Source: Tubulanus polymorphus
Taxonomy: Eukaryota; Nemertea; Palaeonemertea; Tubulaniformes; Tubulanidae
Assembly: GCF_964204645.1 (NCBI RefSeq)
Contig: NC_134030.1
Span: 14,844,447 to 14,908,446, forward strand
DNA length: 64,000 nt
Direction: 5' to 3'
The notes under the pieces are model-generated. The model saw only the letters and a list, made by a program, of their open reading frames with translations. It was not told the DNA's origin and ran no database searches. The translations under genes and the position numbers were made by a program. Positions 42,645 through 51,845 of the stretch are shown one piece after another (within the stretch, counting starts at the first letter, position 1; each line of letters starts with the position of its first letter).

Positions 42645-43467
42645 ATGGAAGGAGGTAAAGTATATAAACATATTCCATACATCGATACACATGAAAATAA
42701 TGATGGTTTATATTATGTAATACCTTGTAATATAGCTTTGATATTTGATCCTATTTTCAAAATTAATAAAACTAAACTAATAGAAATCGATAATAATAAA
42801 AGTGAAGTTGTTGATAATTTAAGTAATGTAATACCTTCTACATCTAATAATGTAATACCTTCTACATCTAATAATGTAATACCTTCTACATCTAATAATG
42901 TAATACCTTCTACATCTAATAATGTAATACCTTCTACATCTAATAATGTAATACCTTCTACATCTAATAATGTAATACCTTCTACATCTAATAATGTAAT
43001 ATCTTCTACATCTAATAATGCAATAATATTAAATGTTAGTGAAAATAGAAATTATTGTGGATATTGTAAAGGTGAATATTCAAACGTTACATCAAAATTG
43101 GAATAAACATATGAATACAAATTCACATATTACTAATGTAATAGATCGTGTTGGTTTAAGAGAATTTATAGAACACCCATTTAGATATGTTACAAAGTTT
43201 GTTTCAAATCAAAAAGTAAATGGTGAAAAAATGTATGAAGATTTATTATTAGCAACACCTAATAAAGATGAATTAGATCTAAACGATGCTAATGAAATAT
43301 TAGGATCAAACACTGTAAATGAAATATTAGGAGCAAACACTAATAAAGATTCTATGAAACATCAAGTAGAAAATAATGATAAATTTGATTGGATGAATAA
43401 GCACAACAATGAAACAACTATTGATGATGCGGTAAAAAAGATGAAGAATAAGTATTTAAAAAAATAA
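42645..43467 (+). pseudogene. Zinc-finger protein with 8-residue repeats, frameshifted
   Basis: MEGGKVYKHIPYIDTHENND leads to a hydrophobic 'YYVIPCNIALIFDPIF' segment. Eight tandem copies of NVIPSTSN follow (42826-43020, a perfect 24-nt minisatellite apart from the last unit), then a finger-like 'NYCGYCKGEYSN'. A frame change at about 43090 leads to 'NWNKHMNTNSHITNVI', completing a C2H2-like finger, and 'FIEHPFRYVTKFVSNQKVNG' to KKMKNKYLKK. It is the last plus-strand gene before the convergence point. Function unknown; DNA or RNA binding is plausible. Confidence 0.5.
42826..43020 (+). repeat. In-frame 24-nt minisatellite
   Basis: Eight units of AATGTAATACCTTCTACATCT plus AAT, encoding NVIPSTSN. 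They are identical except the last, which has ISST. Uniformity at the DNA level implies recent expansion. Confidence 0.9.
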
Positions 43468-43570
43468 AGAATTTGAAGAAGAGAATTCGGTAGAGAATTT
43501 GAATAAATTGTTAGGGTCTGATAGTGAAAGTGATTAAAATATTAATTATATTTAACACAAATAATAATAT

Positions 43571-43900
43571 TGGTTGAAAATTGTATAAAATAATAGTAAA
43601 TAAAACAGGGGGTTTTAAGTATTTAAGGTATCTAATACATATCTAATACATATCTAATACAATCTAATACATAAAATATCTTATTTTATAAACTGATATT
43701 CATATGGAAATTTAAACCTCAGTAATAATAAATAACCTTTATTATTTTCAAACTTATTCATATATTAGTTGAAAAAATAAAAATAAATTGGTTGAAAATT
43801 GTATAAATAATATTTATTTTAAAAAAGGGGGTTTTAAGTATTTAAGGTATCTAATGGGGTATCAGGTATTAGGGTATCTAATACATAGGTATACAAATAG
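43571..43900. repeat. Tandem duplication of the ATPase 3' end and downstream region
   Basis: TTGGTTGAAAATTGTATAAA...GGGGGTTTTAAGTATTTAAGGTATCTAAT occurs at about 43571 and again at about 43791. The segment 43690-43765 (TATTCATATGGAAATTTAAACCTCAG...) is a diverged copy of the ATPase C-terminal codons at 43915-43990. The unit is about 220 bp. The region also contains several TATCTAATACA repeats (43628-43672). Confidence 0.75.
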
Positions 43901-44512
43901 TTAATTTATAAATTTATATTCATAGGGAAATTGTAATCTCAGTAATAATTTTGAACCTTTATTATTCTTTAATTTATTCATATATTCATCATGTAATTCA
44001 GTAGGTATAATTTGATTTTCTTCCAATGATTGTTGCATAGATTTTTTATCTTTGTTATAAAATAAAACTAGAAATCTTATATTCTCCCTAAAGTCTTTAA
44101 CAATTGAATTATATTTTTGATTTAAAACCCATGTTGTTATCCCAAAATGTCTTCCAGAGAAAGCTAGATAACATAACTCACTTTCTCTAACTTTTGAATC
44201 ATGTAAATTTGCGCAATCATCTACAATGAATAATGTATTTGATCCTTTATAAGTATCAATTGCTATTTTTATACAATCATCTAAATTTTCTTTTACTGTT
44301 TTAGGATCTAATATAATAAACTTTTTTATCTTAACTATATCTCTATTATATGTTTTATTCATTTCATAAGTAGGATAGAATAATATTATATTATCAAAAT
44401 GATTCTTATGAATAGTTTCTAACAAGTCTAATATGAAATGTGTTTTACCACAGTTTGTTACACCAGTAACTAACATATTATGCGGTTCGAATATAAATAA
44501 ATCTTTATTCAT
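43901..44512 (-). CDS. A32/FtsK-HerA-like packaging ATPase
   Basis: An intact 203-residue protein. Walker A 'VTGVTNCGKTHFILDLLETI' (residues ~15-34), Walker B 'NTLFIVDDCANLHD', and a sensor segment 'FGITTWVLNQKYNSI' with the conserved Gln. The C-terminus ends LRLQFPYEYKFIN. The size and order match Polinton and virophage genome-packaging ATPases, which drive DNA into capsids. Its start overlaps the integrase stop by 8 bp, a coupling also seen in copy 1. It is one of the few large clean genes of this copy. Confidence 0.85.
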   Translation of the reverse strand: MNKDLFIFEPHNMLVTGVTNCGKTHFILDLLETIHKNHFDNIILFYPTYEMNKTYNRDIVKIKKFIILDPKTVKENLDDCIKIAIDTYKGSNTLFIVDDCANLHDSKVRESELCYLAFSGRHFGITTWVLNQKYNSIVKDFRENIRFLVLFYNKDKKSMQQSLEENQIIPTELHDEYMNKLKNNKGSKLLLRLQFPYEYKFIN

Positions 44513-45588
44513 TTATTTTTTTAATTTTACTAGATAAAATCCATTCATTAAATTTATCATCATATCCTTTATATTTCACCAAAGAATACTTTTTTCTTTT
44601 AAGAGTTTTTGTTATCAATACTTTTTCTATTTTGTATTCGATTTCATCTGGATTTGGTACAAGTAATAATTTCTGTTCATAGAAATAACCTAATATTTCT
44701 TCATCTTTTATATCTTCTAATTTATAAACAAATGGTTTAGTTAATATTATCTTTTTAATCTTGAATATTTCTCCTGTAAAATTAGGGGTATAACCTTTAT
44801 AAAAGGTTTTTCTATATTTAGATATTCTAACGTGTTGTCCTATTCTAAATTTAGGTTCGCCGAAATCATGTGTAACAAATGCTCCATATAAATTATTCCA
44901 CACTATTTTTGAATTATTTTCTTTTCTAGCTTGTATAGGTTTCATATTTATAGAACTATGTTTAGAATTATTATAACCTTTCACTAAATCATCTAACACA
45001 TCGATATATTTATATGTTTCATTAGCAGTAAAATATTTCCACATGCTAGTTTTCAATGTTTTATTAAATCTTTCTATAATAGATGCTTTTTTATCTGAGT
45101 GTGTTGAAAAATAATCTACATCGTTATCAGATAAGAGTTTTTTGAAATGTTTGTTATAAAATTCCTTACCTTCATCAAATTGTATCTTTAGCTTCTTTAA
45201 ATATATTCTTAAAAGCATTTGTTACTTCTATACCAGTTTTATTTTTGATTGGAATCGACCATGCGTATCTACTGAATATGTCTATAACATTTAATATCCA
45301 GAAATATCCTTTGTTGTATTCTTCTAAGTTCTTCATGTCAATTAAATCTGCTTGCCATTGTTGATCAATATATGAAACCATAACTTTTCTTGTTAAATAA
45401 GTTTTATCCATTTTCTTGTGGATTTGATATGTTGGTTGATTTTGTAACCATAATCTTAGTTCACTATATTTTATATCACCATTTTCATTATCAGATTTAA
45501 TTTTATTCCATAATTCTGAAACGTTAGAATATGATACTTCACTTTCTGGGTTATAATATAAATCTCTTAAATATTGTTCTTTTTTCAT
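44505..45588 (-). pseudogene. Retroviral-type integrase with chromodomain, copy 2
   Basis: Starts MKKEQYLRDLYYNPESEVSY. Core: 'QQWQADLIDMKNLEEYNKGY', 'IQFDEGKEFYNKHFKKLLSD' and 'SIIERFNKTLKTSMWKYF', giving the D-D-E triad. An 8-nt deletion relative to copy 1 at about 45185-45210 shifts the frame between the first and second acidic residues. The C-terminus has 'HVRISKYRKTFYKGYTPNFT' and a chromodomain (YKIEKVLITKTL, 'KYSLVKYKGYDDKFNEW'). A single lesion separates it from an open frame. Confidence 0.85.
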
Positions 45589-45609
45589 CTTATTTTAATC
45601 CATTAATAA

Positions 45610-45827
45610 TAATTTAGATTTAATTTCAATGGTTTTATGATTTGACTTATTTTCTGGTATGATAGGTTTATTGTCATTGGAATCATCTTTATCATCAGTT
45701 AATATCAGTTTATATCAGTTAATTTCTTTTTCTTAGCTTTTTTTAATTCTGAAGATCTTTTACCTAATTCTCTTGCCCATTTAATTTGTTTCTCTGATCT
45801 AGCCTTTTTCTTAACTCCATCACTCAT
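45610..45827 (-). pseudogene. Small basic protein, copy 2, membrane helix lost
   Basis: MSDGVKKKARSEKQIKWARE and LGKRSSELKKAKKKKL match 26212-26559. After TDIN a TGA is reached, and only the acidic tail (DDSNDNKPIIPENK) remains in another frame. The Ser linker and membrane helix are deleted, with a short direct repeat (AGTTAATATCAGTTTATATCAGTT) at the deletion point. Confidence 0.65.
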
Positions 45828-45907
45828 TTATTTTAGTTAATTTTTGTTCTGATTCATTTTCTGTTTCGGTGTTTGGTTGTAGTAGATCTGTTTCGTTCTT
45901 ACCTGAT

Positions 45908-46423
45908 TTATATTCCATAGGTTTGATATTCGAAAATGTAATGACACCAGTAGAAATTAATGTCATAACCGATTCTAATTGAAATGAAGCATAACCAACC
46001 CATTTTTTGTAATTCAGTCATAACTAAATAGTCATTTTTCAAATCACTATATAATTTATTTTCATCATTAATTGGTATTAACTGGTTACATAACTTAGAA
46101 TAACATTTGACAATACCATCTGAAATAGAATCATTTATTCGGGCTAATCTTGCCTCTTCATAAATCTTAAAATATTTTATTACTTTATCTGGTTTCATAG
46201 AGTCTAATTCTTGAAAAGTAATGATTCTATTTAAAAACTCTTTAGTTTTTCCACCGGCAATCAATAGTTCTAGATGATGCTCACAATATAAATAGTATTC
46301 ATAATCTATATTACAATTAACTTGAGCACAATTAGTTACAACTGTATCTTTATTATCACTTATACCCAAATCATCTAATGTTTTTTCAATATCAATACTA
46401 TTCTTATTAGATTTCTTTGACAT
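45908..46423 (-). pseudogene. Conserved Polinton ORF X, copy 2 (frameshift near the end)
   Basis: The start MSKKSNKNSIDIEKTLDDLG is preceded by a long T-tract (TTTTTTTTGCTTTTTTTCTCTAATATAAATG). The body is close to copy 1 ('KPDKVIKYFKIYEEARLARI', 'SISDGIVKCYSKLC'). One extra base at about 46015 changes frame after MTELQK, so the hydrophobic C-terminus (ASFQLESVMTLISTGVITF-like) is out of frame. It gives the reference start for the damaged copy 1 gene. Confidence 0.65.
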
Positions 46424-46439
46424 TTATATTAGAGAAAAA

Positions 46440-47443
46440 AAGCAAAAAAAATATTATAAGTATTCTTCAAATGATACTAGCTAGTTAAAGCTAAAGAATT
46501 CTAGTATTGACTACTGATACTAGCTATTTGAATTTAAAGAATTTCTATTTGAATCTATTCAAAATATAAAGTATTCTCTTTTTGAAAGAAAATATTAAAA
46601 ATATAATAGAATTCACTAGCAGTTGAAGTTATTGTTTTTTTATTATATTTTATTTAAATTAGGATTTAATATCTCACTACTATTGTCTATCTATTAGGAG
46701 CAGTAATTATAACTGTCCAGATAAGTCATTTCGGATCCTCGATAATAAATCCTCAAACTGAAAATAAATTCAAAGAAACGACTGGTGGAATTACTATTTC
46801 ATAAACACATTTATTTATTATACAAATTTTAGCGATCAATAATAGAACAATGGAGAACAATAGAAAAGCGGTTCAATCGGACCGGTTATTGCGCAATACT
46901 TAGTTAACAGTAAACAATACAATATTAAAACAGATATATACAATCGAGATTACATTTTTGATATCTATATTACAAAGACCTTCAGTGTGTTACGAGAGTT
47001 TCATCCTCCATTTCTATTGATTCCTGAGTTTCACTATCCAGCAGCATTAGTTCCTTTTCCGATGGTTGGCTTAGAATTTCTGGTTGATCTCTGTATTCCA
47101 TCTAAAAGATGCCGTGAAAATGAATTACTGTACTTAAATATGTTTAAAGGTTTCCCTACTTCATAATAACTACAAAAAACGGTACTTACATTTAGATTTA
47201 GAACTGTAAACTGTGTTTTGAGAGAGAATATCCAATACGTACTATGTATGTGAAAGTTGATTTCTAACTGCCGACGTGGCGCACGTTCGACCAAACTAAT
47301 TATTTCTGCACAGATGTTCTTTGTGATGAAGTTAATTAATTCTTTAGAATTGAAAACAAGATATATTTGGCAACATATGTTTTAGTAGTAAGCAAAAGCT
47401 ATGTATTATATACATCCAAAGCTCAAATAGAATTTCCAGCTTT
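46440..47443. other. GC-richer block with splice-like signals, copy 2
   Basis: The counterpart of 24665-25640. On the minus strand it has a donor-like ATGTAAGTACC (near 47188) and a CATCTTTTAG acceptor-like site (about 47101) leading to a 43-codon open segment (MEYRDQPEILSQPSEKELML...TLVTH, stop near 46970). A second acceptor-like TTATTTTCAG (about 46765) precedes a strongly conserved segment. No domain is recognised. It is unusual in a Polinton, whose genes otherwise lack introns. Confidence 0.45.
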
Positions 47444-48112
47444 CTAACCACTGATTAAAACCTCAGAATGCGGTTGATTCTGTGAAATACTATTCCATAA
47501 TTCAACAAATGTCTTTGCTTTATCCAGTTGATCTAAATATAACTGTAAATCTAGTTTATTAGATTTAATTATATTTTCTTTCTTTTCTAAAGGCCTTAAA
47601 TTTCTCCAGTTCCAGATTAGCTTCTTATTATAATCATCACTCATGTCAAATTTAGAAATCGGCAACACGTGATCAATATGAAAGTATTCACCATAATTAT
47701 CTATATTCATTTTATCATCGAATTGATTTAAAATCCATGATTTTAAGAATTCATCTGAACAACCCAATAAATTAGATAGTGTTTCTGAATGCGTTTCTTT
47801 GTTGAATAATTGTGTTAATCTAGATCTTAAGCACTGTTTCAATCTAAAATTAATATCTGTTTGATATCTTACTCTCATATATTCTGCCATATAATAATTA
47901 TAATGTTCTATATTATCTTCTCCATATTGTTTGGTATATAGTTTAGTGCAAGTTTTACAGCAATATTGAAAACCATCTTTGCTAATCTTACACTTACTAA
48001 ATTCTGTTAAAGCTAATTTATCTAATTCACATTTAGAACACTTCTTGTAGTATATGTTTATGACACCAGTGTTATTTGTAATATTGATAGTTTGTGGTTG
48101 TTCTGGTTCCAT
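47444..48112 (-). CDS. HNH endonuclease, Polinton copy 2
   Basis: An intact 222-residue protein. Zinc pairs 'KKCSKCELDKLAL' and 'YCCKTCTKLYTK' are followed by a helical middle ('LTQLFNKETHSETLSNLLGC'). The HNH core is 'YGEYFHIDHVLPISKFD' and 'NLRPLEKKENIIKSNKLDL' (His-Asp-His, then Asn). It is the first gene inside the right TIR, whose inner end supplies its upstream motif (TTCTAAAATCAATTTAGT...ATAATAAATGG). The protein probably cleaves or nicks DNA. Homologues of this layout (zinc ribbon plus HNH) occur in large DNA viruses and mobile elements. Confidence 0.8.
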   Translation of the reverse strand: MEPEQPQTINITNNTGVINIYYKKCSKCELDKLALTEFSKCKISKDGFQYCCKTCTKLYTKQYGEDNIEHYNYYMAEYMRVRYQTDINFRLKQCLRSRLTQLFNKETHSETLSNLLGCSDEFLKSWILNQFDDKMNIDNYGEYFHIDHVLPISKFDMSDDYNKKLIWNWRNLRPLEKKENIIKSNKLDLQLYLDQLDKAKTFVELWNSISQNQPHSEVLISG

Positions 48113-48115
48113 TTA

Positions 48116-48536
48116 TTATACATATTTTTTTACTAAATTGATTTTAGAAGTTCAATGATTTATATCATGTATTATTTCAATCACACTTTACTAACACTTT
48201 TAATGTTTAAAAATCTAACTCATACAAATATGAATATTGAAATAATGTTGTAAATATATACTTTTATATTGAATAATCTGTCAATTTAAATGTTATTCAT
48301 TTATATGATTATTTTAAGAGTAATAGGGGTAATGGGCTTTCAGGTTAAAGGTTGAATGGTCGAGTTCATTAAAAACAAATATTAAAAGTAATTTAAAACT
48401 ATAATATATTTTCAAAACCGTGTGCATTTCAGTTGAATAATAGAATAATTATTATTATTAAAATATATTTGATTATATGAATTTGTGTATAGTAAATAAA
48501 TCGATTGGTCGCGGAGTAGAGCGGTAGCGAAGTGGA
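48116..48536 (-). repeat. Right TIR of Polinton copy 2
   Basis: The inverted counterpart of 31126-31548, about 93-95% alike by eye. The tip reads GGTCGCGGAGTAGAGCGGTA and continues GCGAAGTGGA. Confidence 0.9.
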
Positions 48537-48551
48537 GCGACCAATTGATTT
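48498..48551. repeat. Tip-to-tip palindrome (15-bp arms, 24-nt centre)
   Basis: The arms AAATCGATTGGTCGC and GCGACCAATTGATTT flank the 24-nt terminal sequence of copy 2 (48513-48536). The right arm belongs to the next, truncated element. Confidence 0.8.
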
Positions 48552-48735
48552 AATACAATATGCTTTTAAAATTTAAATTATTAATATCTTAGAATAAATA
48601 TTTAGTTATAATATAAAATGCACACGGTTATGAAAATATATTATAGTTTTAAATTACTTTTAATGTTTTGTTTTTTAATGAGCTCGACCGTTCGACCTTT
48701 GGCCTGAAAGCCCATTACCCCTATTACTTAAAGAT
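48537..48735 (+). mobile_element. Truncated TIR of a further Polinton copy
   Basis: Reads GCGACCAATTGATTTAATAC..., then AATGCACACGGTTATGAAAATATATTATAG and GAGCTCGACCGTTCGACCTTTGGCCTGAAAGCCCATTACCCC. This is the left-type TIR with about 88% identity to 31126-31345. It stops near CTATTACTTAAAGA, and non-Polinton DNA follows. Confidence 0.85.
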
Positions 48736-48831
48736 ATTTATAAGAGAGACATAGTGGAATCAGCCCTAATTTGTAAACTTTGAAATCCAATCTATCTACT
48801 AATCTAAATACTGGTTTTTCTCCACATAATG

Positions 48832-49055
48832 TCGGAAAGAAAACACAACATGGCTACTAATTGAACGGAGCCAAATTTCCGATGTTTACGGCTCGACAGT
48901 GCCTTTGTAACGTGGATTTATCAAAATTCCCATGCAGTATCTGGAGATTGAAGTGAGCTGAAGGATATCGTACGGATTGTATCGGCGACAGTGGTAAGGT
49001 AAGGATGCCTTTACACTTTTAACAAAAACTGTGTGGAAAAGGGAAAAAATAATAA
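48832..49055 (+). repeat. 220-bp retroposon-like repeat, copy 2
   Basis: Matches 21118-21345. Same 5' edge (TCGGAAAGAAAAC) and same A/T tail (GGGAAAAAATAATAAAT). Confidence 0.65.
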
Positions 49056-50406
49056 ATATAGCTGCAAAGCAACGATAACGTGTTTTCTGAGCAGGCGTGC
49101 TATTCATAATTTGAAAAGTGGATAATAGTAATATATCAATGCGGGATACGCATTTTATGTGTCAAGTCACACCAATACGGTTTAACATAACATAATTTAT
49201 AGTTATAGTCAAACTGGGAGTTACTCGGGTTGTTTAGTTGTCTGTGGAGTCGAGCAGATTGGTTACCCGTCTGTAACATTGGTTACGGAAACGACTCGTC
49301 AGCTTGATGAGTTGTATGTATTATGATTGTGCGCCACCTTCATTTTCCGAAATAATGTTCATATAATTATTTGAAGGGACGATTGAAATCAATTATCAAC
49401 GTGCATCTGAATATGTAATAGTCCTTGGTAACTAATTTCCGTTGCAGAGGGCATAGAAAAGATTTTGAAATTATTTAATTAAAATATAAATTTTATTTAT
49501 GAAAAATAAACTATTATGGTCAGTACAAATTGAAAATGCATAGTGTATTTTTAAGAACAAGCTTACATAGCTTACAGAATACATCACGTACATTTGAATT
49601 TTATAAGTGATGGGTAAATATCAACGTGTGACAGAAAATATGTAGTTAATTATTCAACAATATCGAAATATGTGCTCTCTTTTTAAACTAATGGAGTGAT
49701 ACGCAATTAATCGCATGACCTGTATTAAAAGATAGAACATACAAGTTGGATATTTATAAGTCGAAACATGTGAACAGAAACTAAAACTTTGATGTCAGTG
49801 ATCAGTATGGAATTACACAACGACAATTGGCTTTAAACGCAACAAACATTATTAAAGAATGTTTCAAACAAAATGCTTTATATAACAACATGAATAAACT
49901 TGTTTTACAAAACAAGAAAGTACATTTTGAACGTTTGAATGGTCGAATCCCATTTATTCACAGTAACTTGTGATTTGGCGATTCTCGGAGCCATCCTTAC
50001 GCTTATCCGCACGCTTATTCGCGGAGCGGGACATAGTGACGCTGCGCCTCGACCCCTTCGCGCTGAGAACTTGTGTTTACGGGCCTTAAATACCAGCATT
50101 GAGTGTCGCTTATTCTCAGACCTTATAGAAATATCTTATTCCCAGTCAGCAGAGACAGGTTCTAAAAATCATAGAGTGCATCGCTGGAGGGTTTCCGATC
50201 CATATAATTGAATTTGAATTGGTGCGGTGGCGCTCTCAATGCGGAAGTTTTTGTCATTCCGAATTTTTCAGTCGGCGACGGACATTTATCGTTGTAAGTG
50301 ATGTAATATGTAAAAAAATGCGGTGAAACCTATCTCAATTTGTTTTTAGCGATGCAGCGGAACTAATAAGGAACATTTTGATATAGGCCTATAACATGAC
50401 CATAGT
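49056..50406. other. No gene recognised
   Basis: No ORF, RNA gene or repeat that I can support. The first ~700 bp are AT-rich and the last ~300 are more GC-rich. Confidence 0.4.
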
Positions 50407-50623
50407 TGTAGTGGGCTTGATTTCATACAAGCGCCATCTATCGTTGTAATAGGTCAATTGTAATAAAATTTTATTGATGTTGAGTACTTCCGGGTACATG
50501 GCGTGCGTGTTCGACGCTTTCGATAATAAAGTTGGTACGATGTCTGGTCATCGTGTGTTGTAGTTGTTCTTTGTCTGTCGCTGTCATCGGAGGACATCGG
50601 TCACGCTGAGAAGGGCCTCTACA
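50407..50623 (+). repeat. 5' LTR
   Basis: Starts TGTAGTGGGCTTGATT and ends GGGCCTCTACA. It differs from the 3' LTR at about six positions (about 97% identity), indicating a fairly recent insertion. Confidence 0.95.
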
Positions 50624-50627
50624 AAAT

Positions 50628-50642
50628 TGGCGCCCAACGTGG
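50628..50642 (+). other. Primer-binding site
   Basis: TGGCGCCCAACGTGG, five bases after the LTR. It begins TGG, complementary to the tRNA CCA end. Confidence 0.75.
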
Positions 50643-50714
50643 TAATTATCGAAGTGGACATGGTTTTTTGCGTTTTCGAAACGACCAGCCCAGTCGCACG
50701 TGGACTGGCCACGC

Positions 50715-50945
50715 CTTTCGTTAACGATTACTCCTTCAATCATCTGTTCGTTTTAACGGTGATGTTTAACGATTACTCCTTTAATCGTTGGTTCGTTTTA
50801 ACGGTAACATTTGTCGTGATTTGATGGTTATACCCTTATAATCGTCGGTTCGTTTTAACGGTGATGTTTTAATGATTACCCCTTTAATCGTTGGTTCGTT
50901 TTAAACGGTTATGCGCTTTTAATCGTTGTTTCGTTCGGTTGGTGA
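50715..50945 (+). repeat. Leader tandem repeat
   Basis: About five diverged units of about 55 bp carrying CCTTTAATCGTTGGTTCGTTTTAACGGT in the untranslated leader before gag. Confidence 0.8.
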
Positions 50946-50962
50946 CATCAGCGTCGTTGAAG

Positions 50963-51845
50963 ATGTCACGGAAGGAAGAAGTTGCTTCCGGATTGCGTCG
51001 TTACACGAACGACTATCTCACAACCCTTTGTGAGGTGAACCATTTGGATCTCGGTGTCGTGAAAACGAAGGAAGAGAAGATCGATGCGTTGTCAGACTTA
51101 AGTGCGATGAGGGAACCGACCCCTCCTATTACACCGTCGTCGTCTCTCCTTGACACCGAGAAGATCTTCAAAGGATTACTTGAACATTTTTCGGCGACTC
51201 GTCGCGAGGATAATGAAGCGTTGTTGGAGACTGTACAGAAGCTGGTATCTAATAGTCGAAGCCAGCCACCGGATTCTCCTGCTATAATTATAGAGATGAC
51301 TAAACTGTCTGAGAACGATGACATACATCACTGGTTCCGTATATTTGAGAATTTGGCGAATAGATACAGAATTGCCTCGAGCGATTTAACGAGCGTGTCC
51401 GGCGCAGCAGGCGTATTTTTCGTTAAGCGATGCTGATAGAAAGGTCTACAAAACTGTGAAGGATGCGATATTTGTCAGATATCGACTGACACCATCCGCG
51501 TATCGTCTGAAGTTCCGTAGAGAAACGAAAAGTCACTCCGAAACGTTCGTAGATTTCGTTGTGCGATTGGAAGAATATGCCAGATATTGGTTGACGCCGT
51601 CAGATTCGCTACTGGAAAATTCGGAATATGTCAGAATTCAGGATAGACTTGTTTTCGACCAGTTTTTGCCCAATCTTCGAGATGAAACTCTTCGAATGAA
51701 ACTTTCACAGCGAGATGAATTGAGTGCGCGTGAACTCGCTATGTTCGCTGACGCGACTCAAAAGAAATTACTTCGCGAGGAGAAGGAAATTGAAGGGAAA
51801 AGGTTCGATTCGAAATTCGAACACAAACCGAGATCGTCAGGGTAG
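50963..51845 (+). pseudogene. gag (Ty3/gypsy), frameshifted
   Basis: The start MSRKEEVASGLRRYTNDYLT is followed by a Pro/Ser linker and the capsid-like start 'DDIHHWFRIFENLANRYRI'. The frame changes at about 51405 and continues with 'AYRLKFRRETKSHSETFVDF', 'VRLEEYARYWL', 'FLPNLRDETLRMKL', a typical retrotransposon capsid C-terminal domain. A short SGAAGVFF tail marks the shift. The nucleocapsid part lies in the following frame. Confidence 0.75.

Larger units (their letters stand above)
31126..48536. mobile_element. Polinton/Maverick copy 2, complete (17.4 kb)
   Basis: Bounded by inverted repeats of about 420 bp whose tips read TCCACTTCGCTACCGCTCC on the left and the reverse complement on the right. 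It is strongly AT-rich inside. The plus strand carries zinc finger, PolB, small protein relic, penton, several small membrane or coiled-coil proteins, major capsid and a second zinc-finger protein. The minus strand carries HNH, ORF X, basic protein, integrase and ATPase. The two transcription blocks converge at about 43.5-43.9 kb. Length and content fit Polinton/adintovirus elements. Nearly every large gene has at least one frame break, so the copy is dead. Confidence 0.9.

Noticed and set aside
42826-43020. CRISPR-like 24-nt repeats
   Set aside because: Contiguous and in frame with a protein; no spacers.
49905-50211. Overlapping ORFs of 64 and 90 codons
   Set aside because: No domain, low conservation clues and opposite-strand overlap; likely chance ORFs in a GC-richer patch.
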